A program made the translations under genes and the position numbers. From Bacteroidota bacterium (GTDB lineage Bacteria; Bacteroidota; Bacteroidia; Chitinophagales; Chitinophagaceae), in contig JAEZAY010000118.1 in assembly GCA_023427575.1 (NCBI GenBank), positions 1 to 6,444 of the forward strand: a stretch of DNA of 6,444 nt, read 5' to 3'. The notes beneath the pieces were generated by a model, which saw only the letters and a list, made by a program, of their open reading frames with translations, had not been told where the DNA came from and ran no database searches. Shown here piece by piece: positions 5,768 to 6,444 of the stretch. Each line of letters opens with the position of its first letter. Positions within the stretch are counted from its first letter, which is position 1.

Positions 5768-6444
5768 ATGAATAAAAGAAAATTTCTGCAAACCGCTTTT
5801 ATAGCGGGATTATCAGCCACTCAGATTCCGCAGGCTTCGGCGATGCTAACCAATGGGAAGCGAAAAAATAAACATTGGATCTGGACCAGACCGAACCAGA
5901 ATGACAGGGATGGAGACCTGGATCTTTTGTACGCCAGTTATTACCAGGCCGGGATCAAAGGAATTTTTTTTGAAGCTGATAGCGAGCGGCATTACCGGCT
6001 GGCGAAAAAGAATAAGCTGGAAGCACATCGCTGGATGTGGATCATGAACCGGGGTGAAAAAGAATTGCTGGAATCGCATCCCGATTGGTATGCGGTTAGC
6101 CGGACGGGAGTTTCATGCGCCGAAAAGCCGCCCTATGTTGGTTATTACCGCTGGTTATGCCCTTCGAAAGAAGAGGTGCTCAATTATCTGGAAGCGCAGG
6201 TTCGGGAATCTGTTCGTAAAGATTATGTAGATGGAATCCATTTTGATTATATCCGCTTTTGCGATGTCATTCTTCCCGTAAATCTCTGGAGCTCCTATAA
6301 TATTCTTCAGAACAGCGAACTGGCGGAATATGATTTTTGCTATTGCAATACCTGCCGGGAAAAATTTATGGCGGAAAAAGGGAAAGATCCTTTAAAGCTG
6401 GAGCATCCGGACCAGAGTCTATCGTGGCGAAAGTTCCGTTACGA
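5768..6444 (+). CDS. exported family-10-like glycosylhydrolase, 3' end cut by the window
   Basis: The frame is open from the ATG at 5768 to the window edge (225 codons seen). Residues 1-25 are a signal peptide with a Tat-like start, NKRKFLQ, where the usual twin Arg reads Lys-Arg; a hydrophobic stretch and ASA follow. The mature part looks like a TIM-barrel glycosidase of the GHL10/family-10-like group. HWIWTRPNQ gives the first strand, then GIKGIFFEAD, HRWMWIMNRG, and the typical V154-DGIHFDYIRF-164 strand, whose D160 is a likely active-site residue. C191, C193 and C196 form a CxCxxC cluster before a helix (REKF), a feature I associate with related hydrolases that have a small Cys-rich insertion. 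Substrate cannot be told. It follows the CBM9-like gene by 7 bases, and the pair looks like a small glycan-degradation operon. Without the 3' part, total length and extra domains are unknown. Confidence 0.85.
   Translation, partial: MNKRKFLQTAFIAGLSATQIPQASAMLTNGKRKNKHWIWTRPNQNDRDGDLDLLYASYYQAGIKGIFFEADSERHYRLAKKNKLEAHRWMWIMNRGEKELLESHPDWYAVSRTGVSCAEKPPYVGYYRWLCPSKEEVLNYLEAQVRESVRKDYVDGIHFDYIRFCDVILPVNLWSSYNILQNSELAEYDFCYCNTCREKFMAEKGKDPLKLEHPDQSLSWRKFRY

Overview
The window looks like chromosomal DNA of a Bacteroidota bacterium, probably an environmental polysaccharide degrader. Four things support this. Genes start without clear Shine-Dalgarno sequences in AT-rich leaders. The exported proteins have Bacteroidota-style signal peptides (SVSA|Q). 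A CBM9-like protein is paired with a family-10-like glycosylhydrolase. Small stress and housekeeping proteins typical of the phylum are also present (MmcQ/YjbR, a CsbD-like protein, a CDGSH protein and a small membrane protein). No transposase, integrase, tRNA, rRNA or CRISPR array was seen.

Layout. On the minus strand, a CsbD-like gene (540-752) and an MmcQ/YjbR gene (145-519) lie 20 bases apart and probably form an operon, with a weak AT-rich hairpin downstream. Positions 753-1578 hold no convincing gene. They do contain a short tandem array with an exact 8-base period (958-1000) and a terminator-like hairpin (1118-1142) just ahead of a doubtful 40-codon ORF. A plus-strand CDGSH iron-sulfur gene (1579-1806) is followed by a region with two overlapping, mutually exclusive hairpins. 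After a 9-base inverted repeat comes the main gene of interest (2143-4209).

That gene encodes an HsdM-like N6-adenine methylase domain fused through a basic stretch to one transmembrane helix, a Pro/Ser/Asp/Glu-rich linker and a C-terminal SH3-like domain. The SAM-binding motif is kept, but the catalytic NPPF motif reads VPPF. No hsdS or hsdR gene lies beside it. This suggests a membrane-anchored pseudo-methylase rather than a restriction-modification enzyme. It is the strongest candidate here for an undescribed function.

A strong hairpin terminator (4214-4254) separates it from a convergent small membrane-protein gene (4288-4491, minus). A 165-base divergent intergenic region then leads into a two-gene plus-strand operon. 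Its first gene encodes a secreted CBM9-like carbohydrate-binding protein (4657-5760). Seven bases later comes an exported family-10-like glycosylhydrolase, cut by the window edge (5768-6444). These two probably act together on an extracytoplasmic glycan. The other genes show no evident functional link to one another.
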